Source: JAJTHJ01 sp046316025
GTDB lineage: Bacteria > Pseudomonadota > Gammaproteobacteria > Burkholderiales > Burkholderiaceae_F
Length of the DNA stretch: 49,000 bases
NCBI GenBank assembly: GCA_046316025.1
Contig: JBKCXU010000109.1
Location: 1-49,000 of the forward strand
Direction of reading: 5' to 3'
Shown: positions 16,970 to 25,183 of the stretch, in pieces
Layout of the letters: every line of letters starts with the position of its first letter
Position numbering within the stretch: the stretch's first letter is position 1
Position numbers and translations under genes: made by a program
Notes under the pieces: model-generated
What the model was told of the DNA's origin: nothing
Databases searched by the model: none
The model's input: only the letters and a program-made list of their open reading frames with translations

Positions 16970-17683
16970 CTAGCGTTGCAGGGTCGAGGGCGTCAGGATC
17001 GGCGCGTCGTACCACTCGGCCACAGGCTCGGCGCCGAAGGTCTTGCGCAGACCTGCCAGCCAGTCGCTGGTGATCCACTGCTCCGCCGCGGCCTGGTCCT
17101 GCCACAGCAAGGCCAGACCGAAGCGGCCGTCTGCGCTCGCCAGACCATATTCGCGCAGCAGCGCCGGATATCGCGCCGGCAGCAGGGCGCGCAGTTGGAT
17201 GTTCGACTGGGTCAGGTCGGCGCCGGCCGCGGCCGGCAGCGTAATCACCGTGACCACGCTGTCGCTATGAGTGTTGGCGGGTGTGCCGCCCGGCCGGTAG
17301 TCCTTGACCTGAGTCGCGGTGAAGTAGCGCACCTCGCCGGCTGCGCCGCGCTCTTTTTCCACCCGCGCGAACCAGGCCGGGTTGAACCAGGCTTCGGCGC
17401 TGGCGCGGTCCTGCCACAGGTAGACGCCGCCGTAGCGGCCGTCGGCCTGGGCGAGGGTGTAAATCTTGTACTTCAGCCCCGGTAGCTTGTCGTACTCGGC
17501 GATGGTGTCGCGCATCTTGCTCGCGACCAGCGCCTTGGGCGCGTACCAGGGCTTGGGCACCCGCACGATGACGACCACCGGTGCGGGCGCGCTGTCGGTG
17601 GCAGGCGTTTGCGCGGCGGCGGGAGTGGCGATGGGAGTGGCGATCGCCAGGGCGGTCAGGGTGGCACTCAGAGCGGATTTCAT
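16970..17683 (-). CDS. Exported protein with duplicated YdhR-like (ferredoxin-like) domains
   Basis: 237 residues with a signal peptide (1-24, ending AAA). The mature protein contains two similar halves: ADGRYGGVYLWQDRASAEAWF and, about 100 residues later, ADGRFGLALLWQDQAAAEQW. Each half resembles the dimeric alpha/beta-barrel monooxygenase-like (YdhR) fold, so one chain may imitate the usual homodimer. GAGGACCAAGCC precedes the ATG. It sits between the ECF sigma gene and the SDR gene on the same strand. The enzymatic role is unknown. Confidence 0.65.
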   Translation of the reverse strand: MKSALSATLTALAIATPIATPAAAQTPATDSAPAPVVVIVRVPKPWYAPKALVASKMRDTIAEYDKLPGLKYKIYTLAQADGRYGGVYLWQDRASAEAWFNPAWFARVEKERGAAGEVRYFTATQVKDYRPGGTPANTHSDSVVTVITLPAAAGADLTQSNIQLRALLPARYPALLREYGLASADGRFGLALLWQDQAAAEQWITSDWLAGLRKTFGAEPVAEWYDAPILTPSTLQR

Positions 17684-17776
17684 GGCTTGGTCCTCGTCGA
17701 TGGGCCGCGCACGACGGCGGCCATGTGGACTTGGACGAAACCCGGCGCGCTTTGTGACCGCGCCGCAGCGGCGCGA

Positions 17777-18661
17777 TTAGTTCAGGCGTTGCGGCTGCGC
17801 CGCCGTCAGCGCGCTGCCTTCCAGCACCCGCCGGACGTTGTCCACCAGCGCCGCAGGGGCGTCCCAGTCGGGATGGGTGCGATAGACGACGGCAATGCGT
17901 TGCAGCCGCGACAGTTCGGCACGAGCGCCGGCCAGCGTGCCGGCCAGATCGACCGTGGAGCCGTCGGCGCGGCGCGCGAACTCCATTGGGTACGAGCGCC
18001 CGGCAGCGCGCGCCGCGACCGACAGGCGCCGGCAGTTGCAACGCGCGGCCGGATCGATCAAGCCGCAATGACCGGCCATGAACTCCTCGAGTGCGCGGCG
18101 CGCGCGCGAGAGCCGCTGCCGGTAGGCCGGCTCGGCGATGCCGAGAATCTGCGCCGCGGTGCGTGTGTCGAAGTCGAACACCTCGCCCAGCACGAAGGCG
18201 CAGCGGCTGTCCACGTCCAGGCACAGCAGCATGCCCTGGGTGCAGCGCTGACCCATTTCGCGTGCCTCCAGCTCCAGCACCGGATCGGCCCGGTCGGCCA
18301 GTGCGGGCAGACGGTCCGCTAGATCGTTGCCGGCGTCGAGCTTTTCGGCCAGCGCCTCGAAGGATTCCGTCTGCCGCGCGCGCCGCGCCACGGCCAGATC
18401 GTTGACGTGATTGGTGGCGATGCGAAACGCCCAGGTGCGCAGCGCGCTGCGCCGCTCGAAGCTCGCCAGCGCGGTGGTGATCTTGACCAGCACTTCCTGC
18501 GTGGCGTCCTCGGCGTCGGCAAAGTTGCCGAGCATGCGCAGCGCCAGGCGGAACAGCGGATCCTTCAGCGCATCCAGCAGCGCTTCGAGTGCGCGCACGT
18601 CGCCGGCCAATGCCGCATCGGCCCATCCGATCAACTGCTCCTCGTTGGCCTTCGGCTTCAT
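17777..18661 (-). CDS. ECF-type RNA polymerase sigma factor with C-terminal extension
   Basis: 294 residues from the ATG at 18661. Region 2 is seen as RLALRMLGNFADAEDATQEVLVKI and ALRTWAFRIATNHVNDLA. Region 4 is seen as CAFVLGEVFDFDTRTAAQILGIAEPAYRQRLSRARRALEEFM. About 95 residues follow region 4 and begin HCGLIDPAARCNCRR, a Cys cluster that could bind a metal or sense redox state. No separate anti-sigma gene is adjacent; the next gene downstream encodes an exported duplicated protein. The upstream nuclease gene ends 34 bases before the start codon. Confidence 0.82.
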   Translation of the reverse strand: MKPKANEEQLIGWADAALAGDVRALEALLDALKDPLFRLALRMLGNFADAEDATQEVLVKITTALASFERRSALRTWAFRIATNHVNDLAVARRARQTESFEALAEKLDAGNDLADRLPALADRADPVLELEAREMGQRCTQGMLLCLDVDSRCAFVLGEVFDFDTRTAAQILGIAEPAYRQRLSRARRALEEFMAGHCGLIDPAARCNCRRLSVAARAAGRSYPMEFARRADGSTVDLAGTLAGARAELSRLQRIAVVYRTHPDWDAPAALVDNVRRVLEGSALTAAQPQRLN

Positions 18662-18695
18662 TTCTACCCCCGTGGCGACGATCGCCTTCCGCACC

Positions 18696-20165
18696 TTAGA
18701 CGGTCGAAGCCGGCGTTTGTGACTCCGGATCGCAGGTCGATGCGAGCGCGAGGCGTTCCAGCGCCCAGGGCGACTTCGGCGACAGCGCCTTGATGGCGAG
18801 CTTGGCGAGATCGGCCTCGAAGCCGCGCGGCCCGGCGCCGGCGAGTTGTTCCGCTGCGGAGATGGTCTGGACGCTGCCGAGCCAGCACCAGCGGTCGAAG
18901 ACGTGCCAGTCCTCGCGGCCGCGCGCGCTGTTGCGCTCGATGAGCGCCAACGCGCCGCCGAGCGGCCAGGGCGGCAACTGCCACTGCACCGCCAAGGTCC
19001 GCAGCCGCGCGGCGTGCTCCCCGGCCGACTCCGCGCCGACACAGGCGCCCAGGCAGCGATGCAACTGGCGGTTAAAGCAGGGGTCGGTCGTCGGCGCTCC
19101 GCGCCGGCGCCGTTCCAGCCCCATGGTCTTCAGGCACAGGCCGTGTTCGTTGGCAAGCGCGATCAGCGCCGCGCGTGCACTGGCGCGCGAGGCAAAGGGG
19201 CCGAACGCGCCTTCCAGTTGCTCCGGCGCCGTGCCGGCGGCCACGGCAAAGCGCGGCCGGCTTTCGCCCTCGTCCAGCGAGAACACCACCGCGCCGCGCC
19301 GCCGCCGCAGCGCGATGTTGTGCGCCGGCAGCCGGGTCTTGATCAACTCCGCCTCGCGCAACAGCGCGCCGAACTCGCCGGCGGTTTCCTCCCACTCCAG
19401 GCGGTGCGCCTCGGCGGCGAGCTTGGCGTCGGTGGCGTTGACTGCCTCGGCACCAAAGTGATCGGCCACCCGTGCGCGCAGGTCGAGCGCCTTGCCGATG
19501 TAGATCGGGTGCGCGTTCAGCCCGTAGAAGAGATACACGCCCGGCGCGCGCGGCAACTCGTCCAGCACCTGCGGCGGCAGATGCACGGGCGTGGCCGGCC
19601 GCGCCAGCACGGCATCCACCGCGCGCTCGATCTCGGCTGGTGTCCAGCGCGCATACAACTTCTGCACGAACTGCCACAGCATGCGCGCATCGCCCAGCGC
19701 CCGGTGGCGGCCTTGGGGGTCCAACCCAAAGCGCGCCACGATCGCATCGAGTGAATGCGGGCTGCGCTCCGGATACAGCGCCCGCGACAGCCGCACCGTA
19801 CAGAGCGTGCGGGCGCGGAAGTCGATGCCGGCACGCGCGAACTCGGCGCGCAGAAAGCCGTAGTCGAAGCGTGCGTTATGGGCGACGAACACCGCATCGT
19901 GCAGCCGCGCGGCCAGATCGGCAGCGATCTCGGTAAAGCCCGGTGCGCCGCGCACCATCTCGTTGCTGATGCCGGTCAACCATTGGATCTCGGGCGGAAT
20001 CGGCACCCCGGGATTGACCAGCGAACTCCACTCGGTCACACGCATGGCGTCGTTGTCCGCCTCGACCGTGACCACGCCCACCTCCGTCACCCGCTCGCGC
20101 GTGGGCGAGGTTCCGGTGGTTTCGACATCGACGAACGCCAGGCGCGGGGCAAATAGCGGAGCCAT
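18696..20165 (-). CDS. DnaQ-like exonuclease fused to GIY-YIG (UvrC/Cho-like) nuclease
   Basis: 489 residues from the ATG at 20165. Residues 10-170 are a DEDDh exonuclease like the DNA polymerase III epsilon subunit: FVDVETTG at 11-18, NARFDYGFL, and HRALGDA at 154-160. Residues 206-290 are a GIY-YIG endonuclease domain (APGVYLFYG..HPIYIGKALDLRARV). A region with CFNRQLHRCLGAC resembles the Cys motif after the UvrC GIY-YIG domain. Such fusions are commonly annotated as epsilon-like proteins and are thought to act in DNA repair in a Cho-like way. It diverges from the SoxX-like gene. Confidence 0.85.
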   Translation of the reverse strand: MAPLFAPRLAFVDVETTGTSPTRERVTEVGVVTVEADNDAMRVTEWSSLVNPGVPIPPEIQWLTGISNEMVRGAPGFTEIAADLAARLHDAVFVAHNARFDYGFLRAEFARAGIDFRARTLCTVRLSRALYPERSPHSLDAIVARFGLDPQGRHRALGDARMLWQFVQKLYARWTPAEIERAVDAVLARPATPVHLPPQVLDELPRAPGVYLFYGLNAHPIYIGKALDLRARVADHFGAEAVNATDAKLAAEAHRLEWEETAGEFGALLREAELIKTRLPAHNIALRRRRGAVVFSLDEGESRPRFAVAAGTAPEQLEGAFGPFASRASARAALIALANEHGLCLKTMGLERRRRGAPTTDPCFNRQLHRCLGACVGAESAGEHAARLRTLAVQWQLPPWPLGGALALIERNSARGREDWHVFDRWCWLGSVQTISAAEQLAGAGPRGFEADLAKLAIKALSPKSPWALERLALASTCDPESQTPASTV

Positions 20166-20296
20166 CGGCGGCAGTCTACGAGCGGAGGGCGCGGTTCTCG
20201 CGCGCCTGTCGGTCGGCGCTGCGGCTTGCTCCGCGTCATGAGCGCGGTCGCGCGTTGCGCGATACTGCGCGCATCTGCCCCACACTGGAGATGCGG

Positions 20297-20707
20297 ATGC
20301 GCAAAACCCTTTCGCTGCTGGCGTTGGCGCTCGCCGCGTCCGGCGCTGCGGCACAGACTGCGACCTATAAGGTAGACGGCGACGGCATCGCCAAGCCGCT
20401 GACTGGTACCCCCGGCAATGCCGCCCGCGGCAAGGCGCTGATCGCGGCGCGCGGCGCGGCGCCGTGCCTGGACTGCCACGTCGTCACCGACAAGGGCATG
20501 CCCAAGGGCGGCGACAAGGGGCCATCGCTGGACGGCGTGGGCGCGGCGCTGACGCCGGCGCAGTTGCGCTTGTCGGTTGCCGACTATGCCAACGTGGCCA
20601 AAGGCAGAGAGATGCCGGCGTTCCACAAGTCCGGCGCGAGCGACCCAAGGCTCAGCGCGCAGGAAGTCGAGGACATCGTGGCTTATCTCTCCACGCTGAA
20701 GAAGTAA
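20297..20707 (+). CDS. SoxX-like monoheme c-type cytochrome
   Basis: 136 residues from the ATG at 20297, which has GGAG upstream. Residues 1-20 are a signal peptide. The mature region reads YKVDGDGIAKPLTGTPGNAARGKAL, then the heme site CLDCH, KGPSLDGVGAALTPAQLRLSV and a Met-bearing MPAFHKSGASDP. This closely follows SoxX, the small electron-accepting subunit of the SoxXA thiosulfate-oxidising cytochrome. No soxA or other sox gene is in the window, so it may be an orphan paralogue with another partner. Confidence 0.75.
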   Translation: MRKTLSLLALALAASGAAAQTATYKVDGDGIAKPLTGTPGNAARGKALIAARGAAPCLDCHVVTDKGMPKGGDKGPSLDGVGAALTPAQLRLSVADYANVAKGREMPAFHKSGASDPRLSAQEVEDIVAYLSTLKK

Positions 20708-20830
20708 TTCCAATTCCACTTCATTCGGACAACAAGGGCACGTCGTTCCCGCGCAAGCGGGAATCCCGTGTCTTTCGCGAAAGTCGCTGGGTTCCCGCGT
20801 GCGCGGGAACGACGAGATTGCCCTAATGAT
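20707..20830. repeat. Dispersed repeat family B, copy 2 (inverted)
   Basis: Begins ATTCCAATTCCACTTCATTC and ends ATTGCCCTAATGATTGAG; it is the reverse complement of 15051-15172 with scattered differences. It has hairpins CCCGCGCAAGCGGG and CCCGCGTGCGCGGG and directly follows the SoxX-like stop codon, so it may also act as a transcription terminator. Confidence 0.85.
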
Positions 20831-21086
20831 TGAGAGATGGCATAACGCCGTGCCGGTCGGTGCCCAGGGAACGCCCATCGCGAATCGTCGGCTTGCCCCG
20901 CCGCCGTCCTGCGGCCTTCCGGCGGACGCCTGTCCGGTCGGCGCGCAAGCGACGCCCCTGCACCGCTGCGCCGACGCCGACCCGCGCAGCCGCAGAGGTC
21001 GCGGCGCGAACGGGGCCGGGCAACCAGCCACCCGGTAAGCCCGACGCCGCGATGCCGTTCCGCGACCGCGCCGACGCTGCGCTGCG
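20831..21086. other. Intergenic region without a convincing gene
   Basis: About 255 bases after repeat B. Open frames here give only Arg/Pro-rich shadow peptides with no ribosome site. No hairpin, known motif or RNA gene is evident. It probably carries the promoter of the small membrane-protein gene that follows. Confidence 0.5.
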
Positions 21087-21434
21087 ATGAAAACGCGCTG
21101 GACCGACCGCCTCACACCCACCGCCGTGCTGCTCGTCTCCCGCGGCTGGGTGCTCGACGAGGTGGCGCGGGTACCGGGCGTGGACGAGGCCACTCGCCTG
21201 CGGCTCGTCGAGGATCTGATCGCCTACGAGCCGCCGCGCCGGCATGGTGTGCGCAACAACCTGTTTGTCTGGTTCACCCTGCTGGGCGCCTCGATGCTGG
21301 CGACCGGGTTGGGGGCGCCCGGCTGGTGGGGCTTCGTGCCGGCGTTGCTGGCGCTGCTGTGGCTGGCGCGCGTACTGGCCGTGCAGGCCTTGCGCTGGCG
21401 GCTGGCGGCGCTGCTGGACGAGACGCAGCGGTGA
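21087..21434 (+). CDS. Small membrane protein of unknown function
   Basis: 115 residues. The N-terminal 55 residues are soluble (VSRGWVLDEVARVPGVDEATRLRLVEDLIAYE). Two closely spaced membrane helices follow, NLFVWFTLLGASMLATGL and WWGFVPALLALLWLARVL. I do not recognise the family. It converges on the thioredoxin-fold gene. Confidence 0.6.
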   Translation: MKTRWTDRLTPTAVLLVSRGWVLDEVARVPGVDEATRLRLVEDLIAYEPPRRHGVRNNLFVWFTLLGASMLATGLGAPGWWGFVPALLALLWLARVLAVQALRWRLAALLDETQR

Positions 21435-21459
21435 TTCGGGCCGGCCGGCGACGCCCGCG

Positions 21460-23025
21460 TCAAGCGCGCCGCGCCGCCAGCAGGCGGTCGCACAAGGCCA
21501 ACTCGTCGCTCGCCGCCGGCAGCCGAGCGCACTGCGGCTGCACCTGCGCGCGCAAGCGGGTGATCGCCGCGGACTGGCCATTTTTTTCGGCCCAGTCGGC
21601 GAGTTGGCGGTTCATCCGCTCCAGCACCGCGGCGTTGCGGCCGGAGAAGCTGGTTGGGCTGGGGGTGAGTTCGCCGAGCACCGTGCGCGCGGCGGCCTCG
21701 ATCCGCGGCGCGTCCTGCGGGGCGAGTTCGATCAGATTGCGCACCCAGGTCGCGCCCCATTGCAGGCGCGTGGCGGCACCGACGGCGCCGCGATAGGCCT
21801 GCGCGTACCAGTCGAGGGCGGCCGCCTTGTCGCCGCGCTCGCGCGCGTTGGAGGCGAGGCTCAGCATCAGGTAGTACGGCGCCGGCGAACGGGCCAGCTC
21901 GCGCTTGAGCAGCGCGTCGGACTCGGCCATCAGGCCGGCTTCGCGCAGCAGGTAGGCGGCGGTCGGGACTACGGCCTGGCGCTCGTATTTGTCGGTGGTT
22001 TCGCGGTCGGCGCGCGCGGCGGCGACGCGCACGTCGTCCACCAGCGCGGGCGGCAGCGGCACCTTAGCGGTGCCGAGCGCGTCGGACTGCGCCAGTTGCA
22101 CCCGCGCCAGTTGCGCGCCCAGGCGGTCGGCCTGCGACAGCTTGGGGTCGGCGGCAAGCCGGGCGAGCGCGGCGTCCCACTGCTTGGTGAGCGCGCTGCG
22201 CTCGGCGCTGCCCGCCGGGGTGAGCCAGGCGACGATCTTGTCCGGGTTATCGGTCAGCACGCTCGCCTGCTCGCGCGCCGCCGCGGGGTCGGCGAGTACG
22301 GCATTCAACTGCGCAGCCGCGGCGGCACGATCCAGCGCCGGGCGGCTCTTCTCCGGCGCGGAGGCCACGGCCGCCAGCGCCTTCAACCTGATCCGCACCG
22401 CGGCGGCACCGGCGCTTGCCGGCACCGCCTGCGCCAGCTTGGCGAGCACGGCCGGCACCTGGTCCTTGGGCACGGCCGCTTGCTGGTCGGTCTCCCACGA
22501 GTACCAGGCGAGTTGCCGCCAGTCGGCGGTGGCGAGCGACGCGCCCTTGTCGACCTGCGCCAGCAGCTCGCGCACCGGGCGGCTGGCGTTGGTGCCCAAC
22601 GCCAGCGCCTGCACCATCTGCTCGGCATCGACCTCACCGGGCAGGCGCATCACCTCGGTGCCGTCGGGGCGAAAGACGATCATCGTCGGATAGCCCGCGA
22701 CCTGAAAGCGCGTGCCCAGGCGCTGCGCGCCGGTGGCGTCGCCGTCGATGTACACCGGCACGAAGGGCCGCGCCGCGGCGATGAAGTCCTGCCGGTTGAA
22801 CACCGTCGCCTTGACCTGGTTGCACGGCGGGCACCAGACCGCGCCCCAGTACAGAAAGAGCGGACGCTTGTCGCGGCGGGCGAGCGCGAAAGCGGCATCC
22901 ACGTCTCCGTCGAACCAGCGGATGCCCTCGCCGCTGACGGCGGAGGCCTTGGGTGCGGCCAGCGCCGGCAGCGCCAGCGCGAAGCTCAGGCAAACGCTCA
23001 AGCAAGCAGCGGGCAGCGCGCGCAT
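21460..23025 (-). CDS. Exported thioredoxin-fold protein with long helical C-terminus
   Basis: 521 residues from the start at 23025. A signal peptide spans 1-23. A thioredoxin fold of about 130 residues follows with active site YWGAVWCPPCNQVK (Cys65 and Cys68) and the cis-Pro segment GYPTMIVF. The remaining 350 residues are helical and Ala-rich, possibly TPR-like. Periplasmic thiol oxidoreductase activity is expected. It lies 7 bases after the NnrU-family gene on the same strand, so the two form an operon. Confidence 0.8.
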   Translation of the reverse strand: MRALPAACLSVCLSFALALPALAAPKASAVSGEGIRWFDGDVDAAFALARRDKRPLFLYWGAVWCPPCNQVKATVFNRQDFIAAARPFVPVYIDGDATGAQRLGTRFQVAGYPTMIVFRPDGTEVMRLPGEVDAEQMVQALALGTNASRPVRELLAQVDKGASLATADWRQLAWYSWETDQQAAVPKDQVPAVLAKLAQAVPASAGAAAVRIRLKALAAVASAPEKSRPALDRAAAAAQLNAVLADPAAAREQASVLTDNPDKIVAWLTPAGSAERSALTKQWDAALARLAADPKLSQADRLGAQLARVQLAQSDALGTAKVPLPPALVDDVRVAAARADRETTDKYERQAVVPTAAYLLREAGLMAESDALLKRELARSPAPYYLMLSLASNARERGDKAAALDWYAQAYRGAVGAATRLQWGATWVRNLIELAPQDAPRIEAAARTVLGELTPSPTSFSGRNAAVLERMNRQLADWAEKNGQSAAITRLRAQVQPQCARLPAASDELALCDRLLAARRA

Positions 23026-23032
23026 GGCGACC

Positions 23033-23620
23033 TCAGCGTCCAAACGGCGCGACGCCGATCCACGCCTTGTGCAGATAGAAGGCAAACGCCGCCCAGGCGA
23101 CGAAGCCGATCGCCACCGTGACCGCGTCCATCGCCAGCGTGCCCTGCGGGTAGACGGTGCCGGCGACGCGGTCGCGCTTGCGGCCAGCGGTGAAGCTCAG
23201 GATCGCCCAGACGAGGAAGGCGCCAAAGAGCAGCACGTCCGCCACCCGCCCGTTGGCGAGCAGGTGGGCCAGCGCCCAGATCTTGACGCTCGCCGCCATC
23301 GGGTGGCCGAACTTCTGCTTGAGGTGGTTGCGCGGCACATAGGCGGCAACCAGCAGGACAAAGGCCGCCAGCGTCAGCAGCGAGGCCAGATGCCGCGTCC
23401 ACAGCGGCGGCACGTACAGCACGACGTTGCTGGCCTCGCCGCGCGCCAACCCGTAGCCCCAGACGATGGCGACGAACGAGGCCACGGAGAGCAGCGACAC
23501 GATGCCCTTGAACGGCTTCTCGCCCAGCCGCGCCTGCTGTGCGGCGCGCCAGTCGGGGGCAAAGATGCGCAGCGAGTGCGCGGCGAGAAAGATCACGAGG
23601 CCAACGATAAGTACGGTCAT
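23033..23620 (-). CDS. nnrU: NnrU family membrane protein
   Basis: 195 residues with about five membrane helices. It begins MTVLIVGLVIFLAAHSLRIF and contains WRAAQQARLGEKPFKGIVSLLS, YVPRNHLKQKFGHPM and KIWALAHLLANG. These conserved His-containing segments define the NnrU family, first linked to nitric-oxide and nitrite respiration and related in fold to isoprenylcysteine methyltransferase-like membrane proteins. No denitrification genes are nearby. It is first in an operon with the thioredoxin-fold gene. Confidence 0.85.
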   Translation of the reverse strand: MTVLIVGLVIFLAAHSLRIFAPDWRAAQQARLGEKPFKGIVSLLSVASFVAIVWGYGLARGEASNVVLYVPPLWTRHLASLLTLAAFVLLVAAYVPRNHLKQKFGHPMAASVKIWALAHLLANGRVADVLLFGAFLVWAILSFTAGRKRDRVAGTVYPQGTLAMDAVTVAIGFVAWAAFAFYLHKAWIGVAPFGR

Positions 23621-23745
23621 GGCGGCACGGCGGGGGAGACGCGGGGGCGCCTATTGTGGCCCGAATTGCAGCGCAAGCCGCGGGATGCCCCCTGCTCGCG
23701 GTGCGGACAGACTGTGGCATGACCTTGCAAACAAGACGCAGCGGC

Positions 23746-23831
23746 ACCGCCCCTACGCCAGCCCTGCCCGCTTCGCAGAGGGAGGCGGTTACTCCCTCCC
23801 CCGCCTGCGGGGGAGGGCCGGGGTGGGGGCG
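23746..23831. repeat. Family A palindromic repeat, copy 5
   Basis: The left part CACCGCCCCTACGCC..GAGGGAGGCGG is degraded. The right part CTCCCTCCCCCGCCTGCGGG..GGGGTGGGGGCG is intact and nearly identical to the right half of the copy in the UvrA-like gene. It ends 36 bases before the ada start. Confidence 0.8.
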
Positions 23832-23867
23832 CAGAGCATCGAACCCTTTCTTAAATGGAGTACGGTT

Positions 23868-24980
23868 ATGCAAATGAACGAACCCGCCCTCTTTGCCACC
23901 GACGCCGCCCGCTGGCAGGCCGTTACCACGCGCGACCGCGCGGCCGACGGCAGCTTTGTCTTTGCGGTGCGCACCACCGGCGTGTACTGCAAGCCGTCCT
24001 GCGCCTCGCGCCCGCCGCGGCGCGAGAACCTGCGCTTCTTTGCCGACGGCGCGGCGGCGCGCGCGGCGGGCTTCCGCGCCTGCAAGCGCTGCCGGCCGGA
24101 CGACGCGGCCGGCGACCCGCACGCCGCCGCGGTCGCCGCCGCCTGCGCACAACTGGCGCAGGCCGAGAGCGCGGTTCCGCTCGCGCAGTTGGCGGCCACT
24201 GCGGGCCTGAGCCCGCATCACTTTCACCGCGTGTTCAAGCGCGCCACGGGAGTCACGCCGGCCGAATACCAGCGCGGCCTGCGGATGCAGCGCGCAAGCG
24301 CCGCGCTGCACGGCGGCGCGCGCGTGACCGACGCGATTTACGAGGCCGGCTTCAACGCCGCCAGCCGCTTCTACGCGCAGGCGCGCGAACAGCTGGCGAT
24401 GGCGCCGCGCGTGTGGCGCGCCGGCGGCGCCGGCGAAACCATCCACTACGCGGTGCAGCCCTGCTCGCTCGGGCAGGTGCTGGTCGGCGCGACCGCGCGC
24501 GGCATCTGCTCGATCCTCTTCGCGGACACGCCCACGCAGGCGGAAGCGGAGTTGCGCCAGCGCTTTCCCAAGGCCGAATTGCGGCCGGCCGCGGGCGAAC
24601 TCGCAGCGCGGATCGCGCAGGTGGTGGCCTATGTGGATGCGCCGCGCGGCGCGCTCGACCTGCCGCTCGACGTGCGCGGCACGGCCTTTCAGCAGCGCGT
24701 GTGGAAGGCGCTGCGCGCGATTCCGCCCGGCCGCACTGCCACCTACAGCGAGGTCGCCCAGGCCATCGGCGCGCCGCGCGCGGTGCGGGCGGTGGCCCGC
24801 GCCTGCGCCGACAACCCGGTGGCGGTGGCCGTGCCCTGCCACCGCGTGATCCGCGGCGACGGTTCGCTCGCCGGCTACCGCTGGGGGCTTGAACGCAAGC
24901 ACGAACTTCTGGAGCGCGAAGCCGGGCGGCCGGCGGCGCACGATCCGCGGCAAGGCGGCTTGTCCGATGGCGGCTCATGA
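23868..24980 (+). CDS. ada: Ada: bifunctional methylation-response regulator / O6-methylguanine-DNA methyltransferase
   Basis: 370-residue protein with the full Ada layout. The N-terminal zinc/phosphotriester-repair module has YCKPSC..RACKRC, whose four Cys hold zinc and whose first Cys accepts methyl groups. An AraC-type DNA-binding domain follows (LAATAGLSPHHFHRVFKRATGVTPAEYQRG). The C-terminal methyltransferase carries the active-site PCHRVIRGDGSLAGYRWG. Length is usual for the family. GGAG 8 bases upstream supports the ATG at 23868. Ada repairs alkylated DNA and, once methylated, activates its own regulon. Confidence 0.95.
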   Translation: MQMNEPALFATDAARWQAVTTRDRAADGSFVFAVRTTGVYCKPSCASRPPRRENLRFFADGAAARAAGFRACKRCRPDDAAGDPHAAAVAAACAQLAQAESAVPLAQLAATAGLSPHHFHRVFKRATGVTPAEYQRGLRMQRASAALHGGARVTDAIYEAGFNAASRFYAQAREQLAMAPRVWRAGGAGETIHYAVQPCSLGQVLVGATARGICSILFADTPTQAEAELRQRFPKAELRPAAGELAARIAQVVAYVDAPRGALDLPLDVRGTAFQQRVWKALRAIPPGRTATYSEVAQAIGAPRAVRAVARACADNPVAVAVPCHRVIRGDGSLAGYRWGLERKHELLEREAGRPAAHDPRQGGLSDGGS

Positions 24981-25183
24981 GATGTCGGTTATCGGCAAGG
25001 CAGCAGGGAGAAAATCTCAGTGATCGCCCCAAGCGCCGGTACCGGGCTCGACCGGAATCGCGCCGGAGCGTCGTGCCTTTCCTAGGGAGGACGGCAAGCG
25101 GCGCATGCGCAGGGGCGGAGTACGCGGTAGGCTTTCGCCCCGGATCACGGCTGTTTTCCGCCACTTGCCTCGAAGAGGACACC

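Noticed and set aside
20831..21086. An 86-residue frame before the small membrane protein
   Set aside because: It has Arg/Pro/Ala-rich shadow composition, lacks a ribosome site and shows no domain pattern.
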